64,000 nt of DNA from Marivirga aurantiaca (GTDB lineage Bacteria; Bacteroidota; Bacteroidia; Cytophagales; Cyclobacteriaceae): the NCBI RefSeq assembly GCF_016679925.1, contig NZ_JAEQBW010000014.1:1-64000 (forward strand), read 5' to 3'. Below are positions 1-8,719 of the stretch, piece by piece. The notes beneath the pieces were generated by a model. That model saw nothing but the letters and a program-made list of their open reading frames with translations, was not told where the DNA came from and ran no database searches. The stretch's first letter is position 1; each line of letters opens with the position of its first letter. The translations under genes were made by a program, and so were the position numbers.

Positions 1-720
1 AAGCAACTAAAATACACTCTCCCCAAATCTAAAGAGATAAAAACCAAAATCCTGAAGCCCACTCAGGAGCAGGAATGGCTATTGAATATGAAAATTTAAT
101 TTTGGGTCACGCGTTGCACAAAACAGGTGCAATATGTTAAGGTTCTCAGGCAATCCGGCTTTTCAGTCAGTCGGATGTCTAAAGAACAACATTATCTTAC
201 TGTAATGACTATTGCCATTCTCTCTATTACTATTACCTATCAGATTGCATTATTTGGAGTGTTTACCTATATATGGGGAGCACTCATTTTTTCATTAGTG
301 CTTTATTACCTGCTAGGCAGCATATTACTTTCCTCGGGTAATTTTACTTTGCAATTAAAGAACAGCAAGGTGAAGGGAGGAGATCAACTTTTGGAACGTT
401 TGCATCTTCATATGAAGATAAATAAGCCCTTTGTTAAACGGGATTTAAAGTTGGAAGATTTGGCCACTACTTTGTCAGTGAATCGTCAAACGCTTTCTCA
501 ATTACTAAACAAGCACCATAAGCATGGCTTTACTCAGTTCCTGAGAGAGTATAGAATTAATGAAGCTAAGAAATTGATTGAGAACCGCCCTGAACTATCA
601 ATGGAAGGAGTAGGTTACGAAGCCGGTTTTCGCTCAAACTCTTCTTTTTATGAAGCTTTTAAAAAAATAGAAAACTGCACACCAGCAGACTACAAAAACA
701 GGCTTCAAAAGGCTGTTTAA
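1..720 (+). pseudogene. AraC-family regulator with membrane N-terminus, frameshifted and 5'-truncated by the window edge
   Basis: From 127 to 720 the frame encodes hydrophobic segments (about residues 24-70) followed by an AraC-type double helix-turn-helix (about residues 95-195, with a typical second-helix region GYEAGFRSNSSFYEAFK). The frame has no good ATG start. Upstream, positions 1-96 read in the same frame as a hydrophilic loop (KPTQEQEWLLNMKI) that hits TAA at 97-99. Between 99 and 137 a different frame gives ILGHALHKTGAI, which would join both pieces smoothly. This looks like one gene of the Bacteroidota membrane-AraC type with about two extra bases near 97-106 and two missing near 132-138. 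The net shift is zero, so downstream sequence is intact. Recent decay or assembly indels are both possible; the family assignment is firm, the pseudogene status less so. Confidence 0.6.
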
Positions 721-730
721 TCCTAAACAA

Positions 731-752
731 CTTCGGATTGATCATTCCGAAG
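731..752 (+). terminator. Hairpin after the AraC-like gene
   Basis: A perfect 7-bp stem (CTTCGGA / TCCGAAG) with an 8-base loop starts 10 bases after the AraC-like stop codon. No T-tract follows, so it may be a weak terminator or just an RNA 3' end stabiliser. Confidence 0.35.
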
Positions 753-820
753 GACTCAAAAGCCTGCATTTAAGACATCCCCATCCTTTTGCTGTAAGCT
801 TGTATAAAAAAACTTATACT

Positions 821-2402
821 ATGAAGATTCTAAAACTTACCCTATTGCTTTTACTATTGGCAAAAACCTCAGCTTTTGCACAAACTGATCATGAGCAAAT
901 CACTCAGACTATTCAGAAATTCATTGTAGGCACTACCTATAATTATCCTGATTCCATCAATGCTGCTTTCTTTCCTGATACCCGCATGTTTCTTTACAAT
1001 GGCACAGATACGGCCTTTCATATGACTTCGGAATATTATGCATCCTTATACAGTAGGCGCGAACCAGGTACTAAGAATAACAGGATTAATAAAATTGTTA
1101 ATATTCACATTGTGGAAGATGCGGCATTTGCCCAATTGCAGGTAGATGTTCCTTTCTTCGGCAATCGGTACAACGATCTTCTGTTGCTGAAAAAAATCAG
1201 GGGAGAATGGAAAATTGTTTCCAAATGTACTTCTGCAGCGCCTATTCCGAAAAGCCCTGCCGAGATGGTGCCAAAGCCTGCAAAAGAAGTAGTATTGGAG
1301 GGGTTGAACCGTCCCTGGAGCATTGCCTTCCTGTCTGCCGAGGAAGCGATTATCGCTGAAAAGGATGGAGCTCTTTTAAGAGTAAACCTTCAATCGGGTA
1401 ACAGATTACCCATTTCCGGCTTACCTCATGATGTGGCCAGAGCTATTAAAATTGATACTGTAAAAACATCCGAATGGTATTTTCCCTTTCCGGGCGCATG
1501 GGAAAATGCACAGCTTTAATGCCGGATGGTTCCAGATATTGCTTGATCCTGATTTTAAGGATAATTCTTATTTATATATTTCTTACGCGGCAGAAAATAA
1601 AGCGAAGGAAAGTGCGCTGAAAATAGTAAGAGGCAAATTGACAGGGAATAAATTAACTGAGGTGGAGACTTTATATTTAGCAGGGCCTTACTCTCATGGA
1701 TTATTCCATTATGGGGGAGGGATGGTTTTTGGTGCGGATGGAAAATTGTACATCACCACCGGAGAGCGAAATTTTTACGAGCATTTAAATCCTGCTTTAC
1801 CCACCGCTCAGGATGTAAGTGACAAAAGGGGGAAAGTTATAAGATTGAATCCGGATGGCTCTATCCCAAAAGATAATCCTGACTTTGGTAAAAATGCTGC
1901 TCCAGGATTGTTTGCTGTTGGTATACGTGCTGCTCAAGGCATTATTCAGGACCCTGCAACGGGGGATTTATGGTTTACTGAGCATGGAACTTTTCAGGGG
2001 GATGAATTGAACCTGCTTGAGAAGGGAGCAAATTATGGTTGGCCTTATAAAACTACAGGAGGATATCGCACTAAAGATTATAAGCCGGAGGTACCTAATG
2101 ATCTTATTTTCAAAGAACCGGTCTATTCATGGGATCATACTATAGCGCCAACAGGGCTCACATTTTACCAGGGAAGAGAATTCCCCCAATGGCAGGGTAA
2201 CCTTATTGTTCCCGGCCTTAGCAAAGGGAATTTATGGCGTTTAATAATAGAAAATAAAGAGCTAATTGCCGCTGAGGAGCTATTTATTAATGACCGAGTC
2301 CGGCTAAGAAAAGCCGTAATTTCCCCGGATGGTCAGCTATATCTGCTGACAGATGAAGAAGATGGTAAATTGCTGAAGGTAGTTAATAAGGCAAAAGAAT
2401 AG
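821..2402 (+). pseudogene. SnoaL-like domain fused to PQQ-dependent sugar dehydrogenase, split by a frameshift
   Basis: The first part (821-1519) has a signal peptide (hydrophobic run ending SAFAQ), an NTF2/SnoaL-like domain (about residues 20-140), and then the first strand of a glucose/sorbosone dehydrogenase propeller (VLEGLNRPWSIAF). It stops at 1517-1519. The second part (1506-2402) continues the propeller in the next frame, with family landmarks LDPDFKDNSYLYISYA, GGGMVFGADGKLYITTGER and GDELNLLEKGANYGWP. Reading frame 2 up to about 1498 and then frame 3 restores one continuous protein of roughly 525 residues. ATG 821 is chosen because the signal peptide follows it directly. An intact protein would be periplasmic and oxidise a sugar or alcohol with PQQ. 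Whether the shift is real or a base-calling error near GGGAAAA cannot be told here. Confidence 0.7.
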
Positions 2403-2412
2403 TAAAAGTAGT

Positions 2413-2440
2413 GAAGCCGGAGTAGAGGCCGGCTTCGCTT
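2413..2440 (+). terminator. Rho-independent terminator of the sugar dehydrogenase gene
   Basis: GC-rich perfect 8-bp stem (GAAGCCGG / CCGGCTTC), 8-base loop, followed by GCTTTT. It lies 10 bases downstream of the stop codon. Confidence 0.75.
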
Positions 2441-2634
2441 TTAATACCTGATTTTTTATTCGTTTGAAAAGCCGTTAATTGAATTTTATCGGTTCAAAAA
2501 CCTCAAAAATGAGTTCCTTACTCAATTTCAAGTCATCGGTTCCTATATTTATTTGTGTTATATCATATATTGAGGAATACCTGCTTATTTATTTACCTTG
2601 GGTTACTTTCCACCCTAAAATAAGCAAACCTACC

Positions 2635-3456
2635 TTAATAAGACTCGTTTTCATTGGGAAAATCCTGACTCTTTACATCTTCAATATAGTTTTGAACGGC
2701 ATTGGTTATAGTTGCATGTAAGTCTGAATATCGTCTCAAAAACTTGGGCGAAAAATCTTTGTTAATGCCCAACATATCATGCATTACCAATACTTGTCCG
2801 TCTGTGAAAGCACCAGCGCCAATCCCAATTGTGGGGATAGATAATTTGTCGGTAATTTCTGCTGCTAATTTTGCCGGAATCTTTTCTAAAGTAACTGCAT
2901 AGCAACCTGCTTTCTCTAATAGCAAAGCATCATTGATTAGCTTTTCAGCCTCTGCTTTTTCTTTAGCTCTTACAGTATAGGTGCCGTATTTGTTGATGGA
3001 TTGAGGCATCAAACCCAAATGCCCCATTACAGGAATGCCTGCATCCACAATTTTCCTGATGTCTTCAATGATTTCTTCCCCACCTTCAATTTTTAAGGTG
3101 TCTGCCCCTGTTTCTTTCATAATCCTGATGGCAGCTTGCAATGAAAGTTCCGGATTGCCCGAACAGGTTCCAAATGGCATGTCTACCACCACCAAAGCAC
3201 GCTTTACTGCTTTCACTACCGAACTGCCGTGATAAATCATTTGATCAAGTGTCATCGGTAAGGTAGTCACATTTCCTGCCATTACGTTTGAAGCAGAGTC
3301 ACCCACTAAAATAGCGTCCATGCCGGCCTGGTCAATTATGGAAGCCATTGAATAATCGTAAGCAGTAAGCATGGAGATTTTCTCACCCCTACTTTTCATT
3401 TCTTTCAAACGGTGCGTGGTAACTTTTCTTTTATTATTCTCTGTTGCTGCTGACAT
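2635..3456 (-). CDS. panB: 3-methyl-2-oxobutanoate hydroxymethyltransferase
   Basis: PanB transfers a hydroxymethyl group from methylene-tetrahydrofolate to 2-oxoisovalerate, giving ketopantoate, the first committed step of pantothenate and coenzyme A synthesis in the cytoplasm. The 273-residue length is usual. Family residues are visible: metal-binding Asp in VGDSASNV, Asp in VVVDMPFG, Glu in TLKIEGG, and the catalytic Glu in VTLEKIP, plus the glycine-rich IGIGAG loop. It lies 11 bases downstream of a SnoaL-like gene on the same strand and is probably co-transcribed with it. No other pantothenate gene is in the window. Confidence 0.95.
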   Translation of the reverse strand: MSAATENNKRKVTTHRLKEMKSRGEKISMLTAYDYSMASIIDQAGMDAILVGDSASNVMAGNVTTLPMTLDQMIYHGSSVVKAVKRALVVVDMPFGTCSGNPELSLQAAIRIMKETGADTLKIEGGEEIIEDIRKIVDAGIPVMGHLGLMPQSINKYGTYTVRAKEKAEAEKLINDALLLEKAGCYAVTLEKIPAKLAAEITDKLSIPTIGIGAGAFTDGQVLVMHDMLGINKDFSPKFLRRYSDLHATITNAVQNYIEDVKSQDFPNENESY

Positions 3457-3467
3457 AGTGCTTTGTA

Positions 3468-3824
3468 TTATTTATTGCTAATAAAAGTGGCAACGGTATG
3501 AAACTTAATTTTATCGTTTTCAAAAAAGAAGGAATCCGAACCCATAGGGATTTCAGCTAAATCTGATTTGCTAGCCCAAATGATGTGCGCCACATTTTCT
3601 GTTACCGTTAGCTGTTTCATTTGAAATTCAGCACCTGTAGGTATCAACTTAAAGATTTCCTCAAAAAATCCTCGGATTTTACCTAGTCCTTTTAGCGGTC
3701 CGTTCTCTGTCAACAGGGTTGAATTTTCTGTATAATCCAGCATGATTTCATCCAAATTATTGCTGCCAAATGCATTTAAATGATGCATTAATACTTCTTT
3801 AGTTGTTATTTCCAATTCGTTCAT
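3468..3824 (-). CDS. SnoaL-like / NTF2-fold protein
   Basis: A 118-residue cytoplasmic protein with the cone-shaped NTF2/SnoaL pattern: N-terminal helices ([20 protein letters not shown]), a glycine-rich turn ([17 protein letters not shown]) and alternating strands to the end ([10 protein letters not shown] ... [12 protein letters not shown]). Members of this fold include isomerases, hydrolases and many uncharacterised ligand binders; no catalytic residue can be assigned. It directly precedes panB. It is distantly like the exported SnoaL-like protein upstream at 3899-4351, but a strong terminator hairpin separates the two, so it probably has its own promoter. Confidence 0.8.
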   Translation of the reverse strand: MNELEITTKEVLMHHLNAFGSNNLDEIMLDYTENSTLLTENGPLKGLGKIRGFFEEIFKLIPTGAEFQMKQLTVTENVAHIIWASKSDLAEIPMGSDSFFFENDKIKFHTVATFISNK

Positions 3825-3838
3825 AATTTTTAATTCTT

Positions 3839-3882
3839 TTAAAAAAACAAAGTATTCCTATATCAAATAGGAATACTTTGTT
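3839..3882 (-). terminator. Strong rho-independent terminator between the two SnoaL-like genes
   Basis: A perfect 16-bp stem (3846-3861 with 3867-3882, loop of 5) is followed on the minus strand by a run of seven T. It ends the transcript of the exported SnoaL-like gene at 3899-4351. Confidence 0.85.
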
Positions 3883-3898
3883 GAGTGGTTCAATAATT

Positions 3899-4351
3899 TT
3901 ATTTCGGTTGATTGTACATATAGCTTGCGATTTTCCAATCACCCTTTTCTTTTTGCAGAATAAAGGTTTCACGAAAGTCTGCTGGTACATTTTCTTTTGA
4001 CGCTTTAATCACAAATGATCCTGTTGAAGTGGAACTTACAATTGCATATTTACCTTGCACGATTACTTCTCCAATACTCACTTTTAAGTCGTAACTAAAA
4101 TTATCAAAAACATATTGAAAGGTTCCGTTTACTTGTTCACTCCCTGTAGCAGTAGGTGCTCCCTGCGCAAGTAATACGCCTGTTTTTGTAAATAAAGATG
4201 TTACTTTTTCTGCATCGCCTGAATTTAATGCATCAAAATAAGTATGAATCAATTCTTCTACTGCAACTTTTTCCTTTGATTGTGCATAGGCAGTAGTTCC
4301 CAACAACAATATTGATACGGTAGCTAAAAAGCTAGTTACTGATTTTTTCAT
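3899..4351 (-). CDS. Exported SnoaL-like (SgcJ/EcaC-type) protein
   Basis: 150 residues with a Sec signal peptide (MKKSVTSFLATVSILLLG, cleavage after TAYAQ) and a SnoaL/NTF2-like domain: VEELIHTYFDALNSGDAEKV, then LLAQGAPTATGSEQV and a C-terminal WKIASYMYNQP. This N-terminal pattern and the final WKI..Y..N are typical of SgcJ/EcaC-type proteins, whose function is mostly unknown. The protein should be periplasmic. It is followed by a strong terminator and preceded by a palindromic element at 4390-4478, which makes it a single-gene transcript. Confidence 0.8.
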   Translation of the reverse strand: MKKSVTSFLATVSILLLGTTAYAQSKEKVAVEELIHTYFDALNSGDAEKVTSLFTKTGVLLAQGAPTATGSEQVNGTFQYVFDNFSYDLKVSIGEVIVQGKYAIVSSTSTGSFVIKASKENVPADFRETFILQKEKGDWKIASYMYNQPK

Positions 4352-4389
4352 TTTTATTATTATTTAAATTGTTAAAATTGATTATTTGA

Positions 4390-4478
4390 CAATGTCGTTT
4401 AGTTAAGCATTTGTTAATGCCTCATCCTTAATCCTTCTCCGATTGGAGAAGGAAGTATGTCTTAACTAATCGACATTG
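4390..4478. repeat. Nested inverted repeat (cruciform-like)
   Basis: Outer arms of 18 bp (4390-4407 and 4461-4478, one mismatch; left arm CAATGTCGTTTAGTTAAG) enclose a second perfect hairpin, CCTTCTCC-GATT-GGAGAAGG (4433-4452). It fills most of the space between the oxidoreductase gene (4494) and the exported SnoaL gene (4351). A single copy of the arm motif, 18 of 21 matching, recurs at 6003-6023. It could be a small non-autonomous element or a regulatory structure. Confidence 0.7.
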
Positions 4479-4493
4479 GGTTATGTAATTGAA

Positions 4494-5144
4494 TTAAATT
4501 TTTGATTTTGCTTCGGTTGCGTTTACGGCTTTTCCTAAAGCCCCAAATTCATGCAAGTCACCAAATACTTCAATGCGAATTGATTGATTTAAACCACCTA
4601 CTTTCACTGCATCAAAGCCACTGTCTTGTATCAGTTGTTCCACTTTTGCATCAACAGTTGCGTCATCAGAAGCATAAAACAATACAGATTTCTCTGGTGA
4701 TTGATATGCTGCGCTGGCTAAAGAAGCTGCTCCCAATGTGCCAAATGCTTTTACCAAAATGGCTCCTTTGGGCAATATTGCAGCGTTCAATTGTCCAGCG
4801 GATTCTTTTTCACCAATGATTTTTTTAAAGCCACCATTTTCGTCCGGTGCAATAGGGTTAGAAGGGTCAATAATGATTTTTCCTTGCAGTTCAGTAGCGT
4901 ACTGTTTAAACAGGTCTTGTATGGTATTGAACCAAACTGATAGAATAATGATATCAGCTGTCTTAATGGCTTCGGCAGTTTCAGCGGAAGTTGCAAGGCT
5001 TCCCAGTTCCTGTGCCAGTAATTTAGCATTCTCATGTTTTCTGCCAGCCACAATTACAGGTTGATTACCTTTTACTAAATTTTGGGCGACTACTTTGCCT
5101 ATATTTCCTAAGCCAATAACCGCTACTTTTGATTTTGTTGTCAT
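4494..5144 (-). CDS. NADP oxidoreductase, coenzyme F420-dependent family
   Basis: 216 residues with an N-terminal Rossmann fold: VAVIGLGNIGKVVAQNL (GxGxxG dinucleotide loop), then VAGRK after strand 2, consistent with NADP preference, and IIDPSNP after the central strands. This is the F420:NADPH oxidoreductase-like fold. In Bacteroidota, which generally lack F420, such proteins are usually annotated as NAD(P)-binding reductases with an unknown second substrate. It lies about 100 bases downstream of a Crp/Fnr regulator on the same strand, which may control it or be co-transcribed. The cytoplasmic location is inferred from the absence of a signal peptide. Confidence 0.85.
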   Translation of the reverse strand: MTTKSKVAVIGLGNIGKVVAQNLVKGNQPVIVAGRKHENAKLLAQELGSLATSAETAEAIKTADIIILSVWFNTIQDLFKQYATELQGKIIIDPSNPIAPDENGGFKKIIGEKESAGQLNAAILPKGAILVKAFGTLGAASLASAAYQSPEKSVLFYASDDATVDAKVEQLIQDSGFDAVKVGGLNQSIRIEVFGDLHEFGALGKAVNATEAKSKI

Positions 5145-5245
5145 ACTATTTCTTATTGAATTTATTTATAAATTGATAATGCAAAGGTTCATCGGAATGG
5201 AGCCTTATTACAATGAACTGCATCAAGAAATAGTATTGATGTAGT

Positions 5246-5854
5246 TTAAGAATTTTTAGCCTGCTTGTTTCTTAAGCGACTTAAAAACTCTGGCGTGATG
5301 CCCAAAAATGAAGCAATTTGGGTTTGTGGGAGGCGGTTGGAGAGATGTGAATAATTTTCCAGAAATGATAAATACCTTTCTTCTGCAGTAGAACTTATGT
5401 TTTGTAGCAATCGCTTTTGAAGTGAGACGAAATTATTTTCAATCAACACACGGAAAATACGATCAAACTTAGGGGCCTGGGTGTAAAGGGCAAGTAAATT
5501 TTCATGACTTATTTGCAATACCATGGTGTCTTCAAGCGCATCAATATTCAGCCCCGAAGGTTTACGCTCATGAAAACTTCCAATGTTACTAATCCACCAA
5601 TTTTCAGAAGCAAATTGCAAGATATGTGTATTGCCTTTATCGTCCACCTTGTACATGCGGAGGCAGCCACGCACCACAAAGTTAAACTGATTGCAGATAT
5701 CTCCTTCTTGCAAAGCATACTGCCTTTTTCTATAAAGCCTTGGTTTGAACAACTCAATCACCAAATGTTGCTCCTCTGCGTTTAAAGGAATAAGTTCCGT
5801 AAAATAATTAAGCAGAGGTTGTATTTGTGTAAAGATTAAATCGTTTTTGTCCAT
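5246..5854 (-). CDS. Crp/Fnr-family transcriptional regulator
   Basis: 202 residues: a cyclic-nucleotide-binding beta-roll (about residues 30-125; YALQEGDICNQFNFVVRGCLRMY) and a short C-terminal helix-turn-helix (about 150-200; TQIASFLGITPEFLSRLR). The phosphate-binding Arg/Ser pair of true cAMP-binding Crp is not evident, as usual for the Bacteroidota branch, so the effector is unknown. It precedes the F420-reductase-like gene in the same direction. A small palindrome, GGGTA-ATGA-TACCC (5872-5885), lies about 18 bases before its start and could be an operator. Confidence 0.88.
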   Translation of the reverse strand: MDKNDLIFTQIQPLLNYFTELIPLNAEEQHLVIELFKPRLYRKRQYALQEGDICNQFNFVVRGCLRMYKVDDKGNTHILQFASENWWISNIGSFHERKPSGLNIDALEDTMVLQISHENLLALYTQAPKFDRIFRVLIENNFVSLQKRLLQNISSTAEERYLSFLENYSHLSNRLPQTQIASFLGITPEFLSRLRNKQAKNS

Positions 5855-6002
5855 GTATGAATTCAGCTTTTGGGTAATGATACCCGGTAAATCTCTTAAA
5901 GTTTAAGATAAACAAAAATGTGAATTTAAAAGCAGTTACATAAGCTCTTTCCACATAAAAGAATTTAAATACATGATTTCTAAATCTTTCTTATGAGCAT
6001 AT

Positions 6003-6023
6003 TGTCTTAGCTAATCGAAAGTG
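6003..6023 (+). repeat. Single copy of the 4458-4478 motif
   Basis: Twenty-one bases matching 4458-4478 at 18 positions, in direct orientation (core CTAATCGA). It sits between the Crp/Fnr and quinone-oxidoreductase genes. Together with the downstream copy it brackets the Crp/Fnr and F420-reductase-like genes. Confidence 0.45.
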
Positions 6024-6055
6024 CATTAGAATCTGTTAAAAACGAGATTTGATTC

Positions 6056-7036
6056 CTAATGCTGAGTGACAATTACAATTTTACCGTTAGCCATATTTGC
6101 TTCCATAAGCCTGTGAGCCTCCGCTATTTGATCCGTTTTAAATACTTTACCAATCTTCAGTTGATACTCCTCAGCCTCTAAGGAATCAATAAAGGTTTGA
6201 AAATCCTTAACTGGACTCTTAATCTGTCCACTGTCATAAATGGTTAACCGAACAGTTGCTGGGATAAATTCCATTGGCGCAAAATCCGGAATAGACCAAC
6301 TTTCAGAAAGCATGCCAGTCATGCAGACCGTACCGCCTGGTTTTACGCATTGCACAGAATCCTGTAAGGTTTTTGCCCCAACTAATTCCATCACCTTATC
6401 CACTCCCTCAGGATAAATTGATCTGATTTGATCTTGTAGTTTACCTTCATCAATCAGTACCTCAGAAGCTCCGGCTTCTAAAAGCATTTTTCTTTTATTG
6501 GGGTTCCGAGTAGTTACAATTACTTTGAGTCCTTGTTTTTGGGCAACCTGTATGGCCAAAAAACCAACTGAAGAGGTGCCTCCTCTAATGAGTAGGGTTT
6601 CACCTTTTTGAATGTTTAATGCTGGAAACAAAGAGCCATGTACGGTCTGAAACATTTCAGGAATGGCACCCAAAATATCCCAGGGTAAAGTGCTTTGAAT
6701 TGGATAAATTATACTTCCGGGAAGTACAGTGAATTCTGCATAGCCTCCGTCATATGCCCGACCCATTTCCCCCATAAAAGCCATTACTTTTTGACCTTTC
6801 TGAAATTTACCGGTAGGGTCTTTTTCTATTTCTCCAACGCACTCAATTCCTAAGACTCTGGGGAATTTCACTGATGGAGAATAGCCTTTACGTGTCATTA
6901 TTTCAGAACGATTTAGGCCAAATGCCCTTACTTTTACCAAAACCTGATCCTTTTCAGGTTCAGGAACTTGTCGGTCTTCAATAATTAAGTTTTCCGGATT
7001 CCCGGGCTGGTAGAGTACAACTGCCTTCATTTTCAC
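6056..7036 (-). CDS. Zinc-type alcohol dehydrogenase-like / quinone oxidoreductase (MDR superfamily)
   Basis: 326 residues of the medium-chain dehydrogenase/reductase fold. The N-terminal GroES-like domain includes VLVKVRAFGLNRSEIMTRKG and IECVGEI. The Rossmann domain has LLIRGGTSSVGFLAIQVA followed by TRNPNKRK, typical of NADP(H) binding. The catalytic and structural zinc cysteines of classical alcohol dehydrogenases are absent, so this belongs to the zinc-free quinone oxidoreductase branch, acting on quinones or enals in the cytoplasm. It stands alone, with the Crp/Fnr gene about 200 bases downstream on the same strand. Confidence 0.88.
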   Translation of the reverse strand: MKMKAVVLYQPGNPENLIIEDRQVPEPEKDQVLVKVRAFGLNRSEIMTRKGYSPSVKFPRVLGIECVGEIEKDPTGKFQKGQKVMAFMGEMGRAYDGGYAEFTVLPGSIIYPIQSTLPWDILGAIPEMFQTVHGSLFPALNIQKGETLLIRGGTSSVGFLAIQVAQKQGLKVIVTTRNPNKRKMLLEAGASEVLIDEGKLQDQIRSIYPEGVDKVMELVGAKTLQDSVQCVKPGGTVCMTGMLSESWSIPDFAPMEFIPATVRLTIYDSGQIKSPVKDFQTFIDSLEAEEYQLKIGKVFKTDQIAEAHRLMEANMANGKIVIVTQH

Positions 7037-7214
7037 AATATTATATTAAATAGGCTTCTCATGATAATTTATTTTGCATTTAAATACTTCCTTATGGTTC
7101 CTAGATAACATTTCATTAAAATTCTTTAGCAATTAAAAACCTCAAAAAATATATCCTTCGTAATAAAGTGGTATTTCGTTTTTCGTATTTCGTTTCTAAA
7201 TTTCACTTTCTTTT

Positions 7215-7365
7215 TTCTTGACAAAAAAGAAACAAAAAGTCAAGACAAAAAGATGCTTCCACGCTACAATCCAACACCCTCCCCGCCTTTTTGTCCTCCT
7301 ACCCGCCCTCTCCGAGCAAATTTTATTGGTTTAGAGAGTTCAAGGTATTTATCAAGAGTACCCTT
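7215..7365 (+). repeat. Dispersed 150-bp intergenic repeat, copy A
   Basis: This segment matches the reverse complement of 16747-16896 along almost its whole length. Shared blocks include AAGACAAAAAGATGCTTCC, CTCCCCGCCTTTTTGTC, GCAAATTTTATT and TATTTATCAAGAG. It occupies most of the 345-base gap between the quinone oxidoreductase and the beta-helix gene; nothing else was seen in that gap. It begins with a small hairpin (CTTGAC...GTCAAG) in this copy. It has no coding capacity that I can support. Confidence 0.8.
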
Positions 7366-7381
7366 TATATTCCATAATGGG

Positions 7382-8467
7382 CTATTTGGTAAATAATCCT
7401 GCTTTCAAATTTGAGCCTTCTGTGCCTGGTTTAATATGTAAATAATACTTGCTCGTGAGATCTTCAACAATCTGGAGAGTCCCCTCCTTTTTTATTATCA
7501 CATCTTTTGAAAGCTTTAATTTTTTCTGGTTGCCTTTTTCACCAAAACCACTAGCTCCACCACCTTTATTTACCAGTTGATCATATCCCACCACCATTGA
7601 GTTAGAAATAGTGAAGGTGTTTTTTTCATCTTTATCCAGAATCCAAAAAATGTTGGCACCTGTTACCACATTGTTATAATACTTAAAATCTTCGTCAAGC
7701 GTCCATGACCAAACGGCTGCTCCGTAATTACTAATGATCAGGTTATGATGCATTTCACTATCTTTTGCTGGTTCTTCTGATTGCCAAAAAACAACCGCAT
7801 CTTTTACTTTGTAAAATATACAATGATCCACCACAATGCCCTGGCCGCTTGCCAGCACCCCCACATGATTGGGTATAGCATGTCTGTCACCAATAAATAA
7901 ACATTGAGTGATTCTTAGGTCGTCCAGATGCTCGCCTTCACGCACTATCGGATAATTTCTACGAACTAATCCTTCTTCAGGGGTTTCATGTACGGGTGAA
8001 CCCAGAATCCTTAAGCCCTGAATGGTGACATGGCTAGTTTCAATCTGAATGCCATAAGACGCACCTCCAATCGGGTCTGGCTTTCCATATGGTTTGAAAT
8101 TGAGTGGCATGGTAGAAACAATAACCGGCATTTTTCCTGGATTCCAATCCTCATCATCGGGGTTTACTGTGGAGCGAATGGTCAATCTTTCTTCTCTTGT
8201 GAAATGCCAGTTTACTGGATGGAAAGTGACTGTGGCATCTAATCCGTAGATACCAGGAGAAAGATAAATTGTAACAGCACCTCTTCCATTGGCTTTGTTT
8301 AGCCTTTCACTTGCTTCAAACAACGATTGAATGGGGGATTCTTCTGTGCCGATATTCGTGTTCTTTCCCTTTTCAGGATCAATAAATAATGACCCGCTAT
8401 CTATTTGTGCATTTGAGCTTAAAATAATAAAAGTGAAGAATGCAGCTACCAATAATATCCTTTTCAT
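7382..8467 (-). CDS. Secreted right-handed parallel beta-helix protein
   Basis: 361 residues with a Sec signal peptide (hydrophobic run ending SSNAQ). The mature start, LFIDPEKGKNTNIGTEESP, resembles the opening of DUF1565/pectate-lyase-like beta-helix proteins, followed by IYLSPGIYG and successive short strand coils (VTIQGLRILGS, LRITQCLFIGD, IVVDHCIFYKV, MHHNLIISNYG, YYNNVVTGAN). Such proteins often bind or cleave polysaccharides, but no catalytic residues can be assigned. There is no lipobox or type IX sorting domain, so a periplasmic location is most likely. It is a single gene with no evident operon partner. Confidence 0.75.
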   Translation of the reverse strand: MKRILLVAAFFTFIILSSNAQIDSGSLFIDPEKGKNTNIGTEESPIQSLFEASERLNKANGRGAVTIYLSPGIYGLDATVTFHPVNWHFTREERLTIRSTVNPDDEDWNPGKMPVIVSTMPLNFKPYGKPDPIGGASYGIQIETSHVTIQGLRILGSPVHETPEEGLVRRNYPIVREGEHLDDLRITQCLFIGDRHAIPNHVGVLASGQGIVVDHCIFYKVKDAVVFWQSEEPAKDSEMHHNLIISNYGAAVWSWTLDEDFKYYNNVVTGANIFWILDKDEKNTFTISNSMVVGYDQLVNKGGGASGFGEKGNQKKLKLSKDVIIKKEGTLQIVEDLTSKYYLHIKPGTEGSNLKAGLFTK

Positions 8468-8577
8468 TGTTTAGGTTTTAAGTTTAATTACAAAGTTCTA
8501 CTAATTATTGCCAACAGACCCTTGATCTATCTTAAGAAATTAAGGTAGCGTATTTTCTAAAACTATCCCATTTGCAG

Positions 8578-8710
8578 TCTATAACGTGAATGTTGGTAAC
8601 AGTCATTTTAGTAATCATTGTTGTTTCTGTTTTATGTTAAACTCATTGTAAACTTCAACAATGATTCTAATGCTGACTTCTTCAAAATTGCCATTTTTCA
8701 TGCCAGCCAT
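8578..8710 (-). pseudogene. Duplication scar: tail of AraC gene plus first codons of VOC gene
   Basis: These 133 bases match 9550-9682 at 126 positions without a gap. On the minus strand they carry the end of the AraC gene, the intergenic spacer and the first 14-15 codons of the VOC gene (MITKMTVTNIHVID), after which the sequence diverges and soon meets a stop. The copy lies directly downstream of the DUF1569 gene. It is what would remain if an AraC-VOC-DUF1569 unit had been tandemly duplicated and the second copy then largely deleted. Confidence 0.8.
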
Positions 8711-8719
8711 CTATGTTTT

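Noticed and set aside
2479-2721. Plus-strand frame between the sugar dehydrogenase and panB
   Set aside because: It overlaps the end of panB in the opposite direction and has hydrophobic low-complexity sequence without homology clues.
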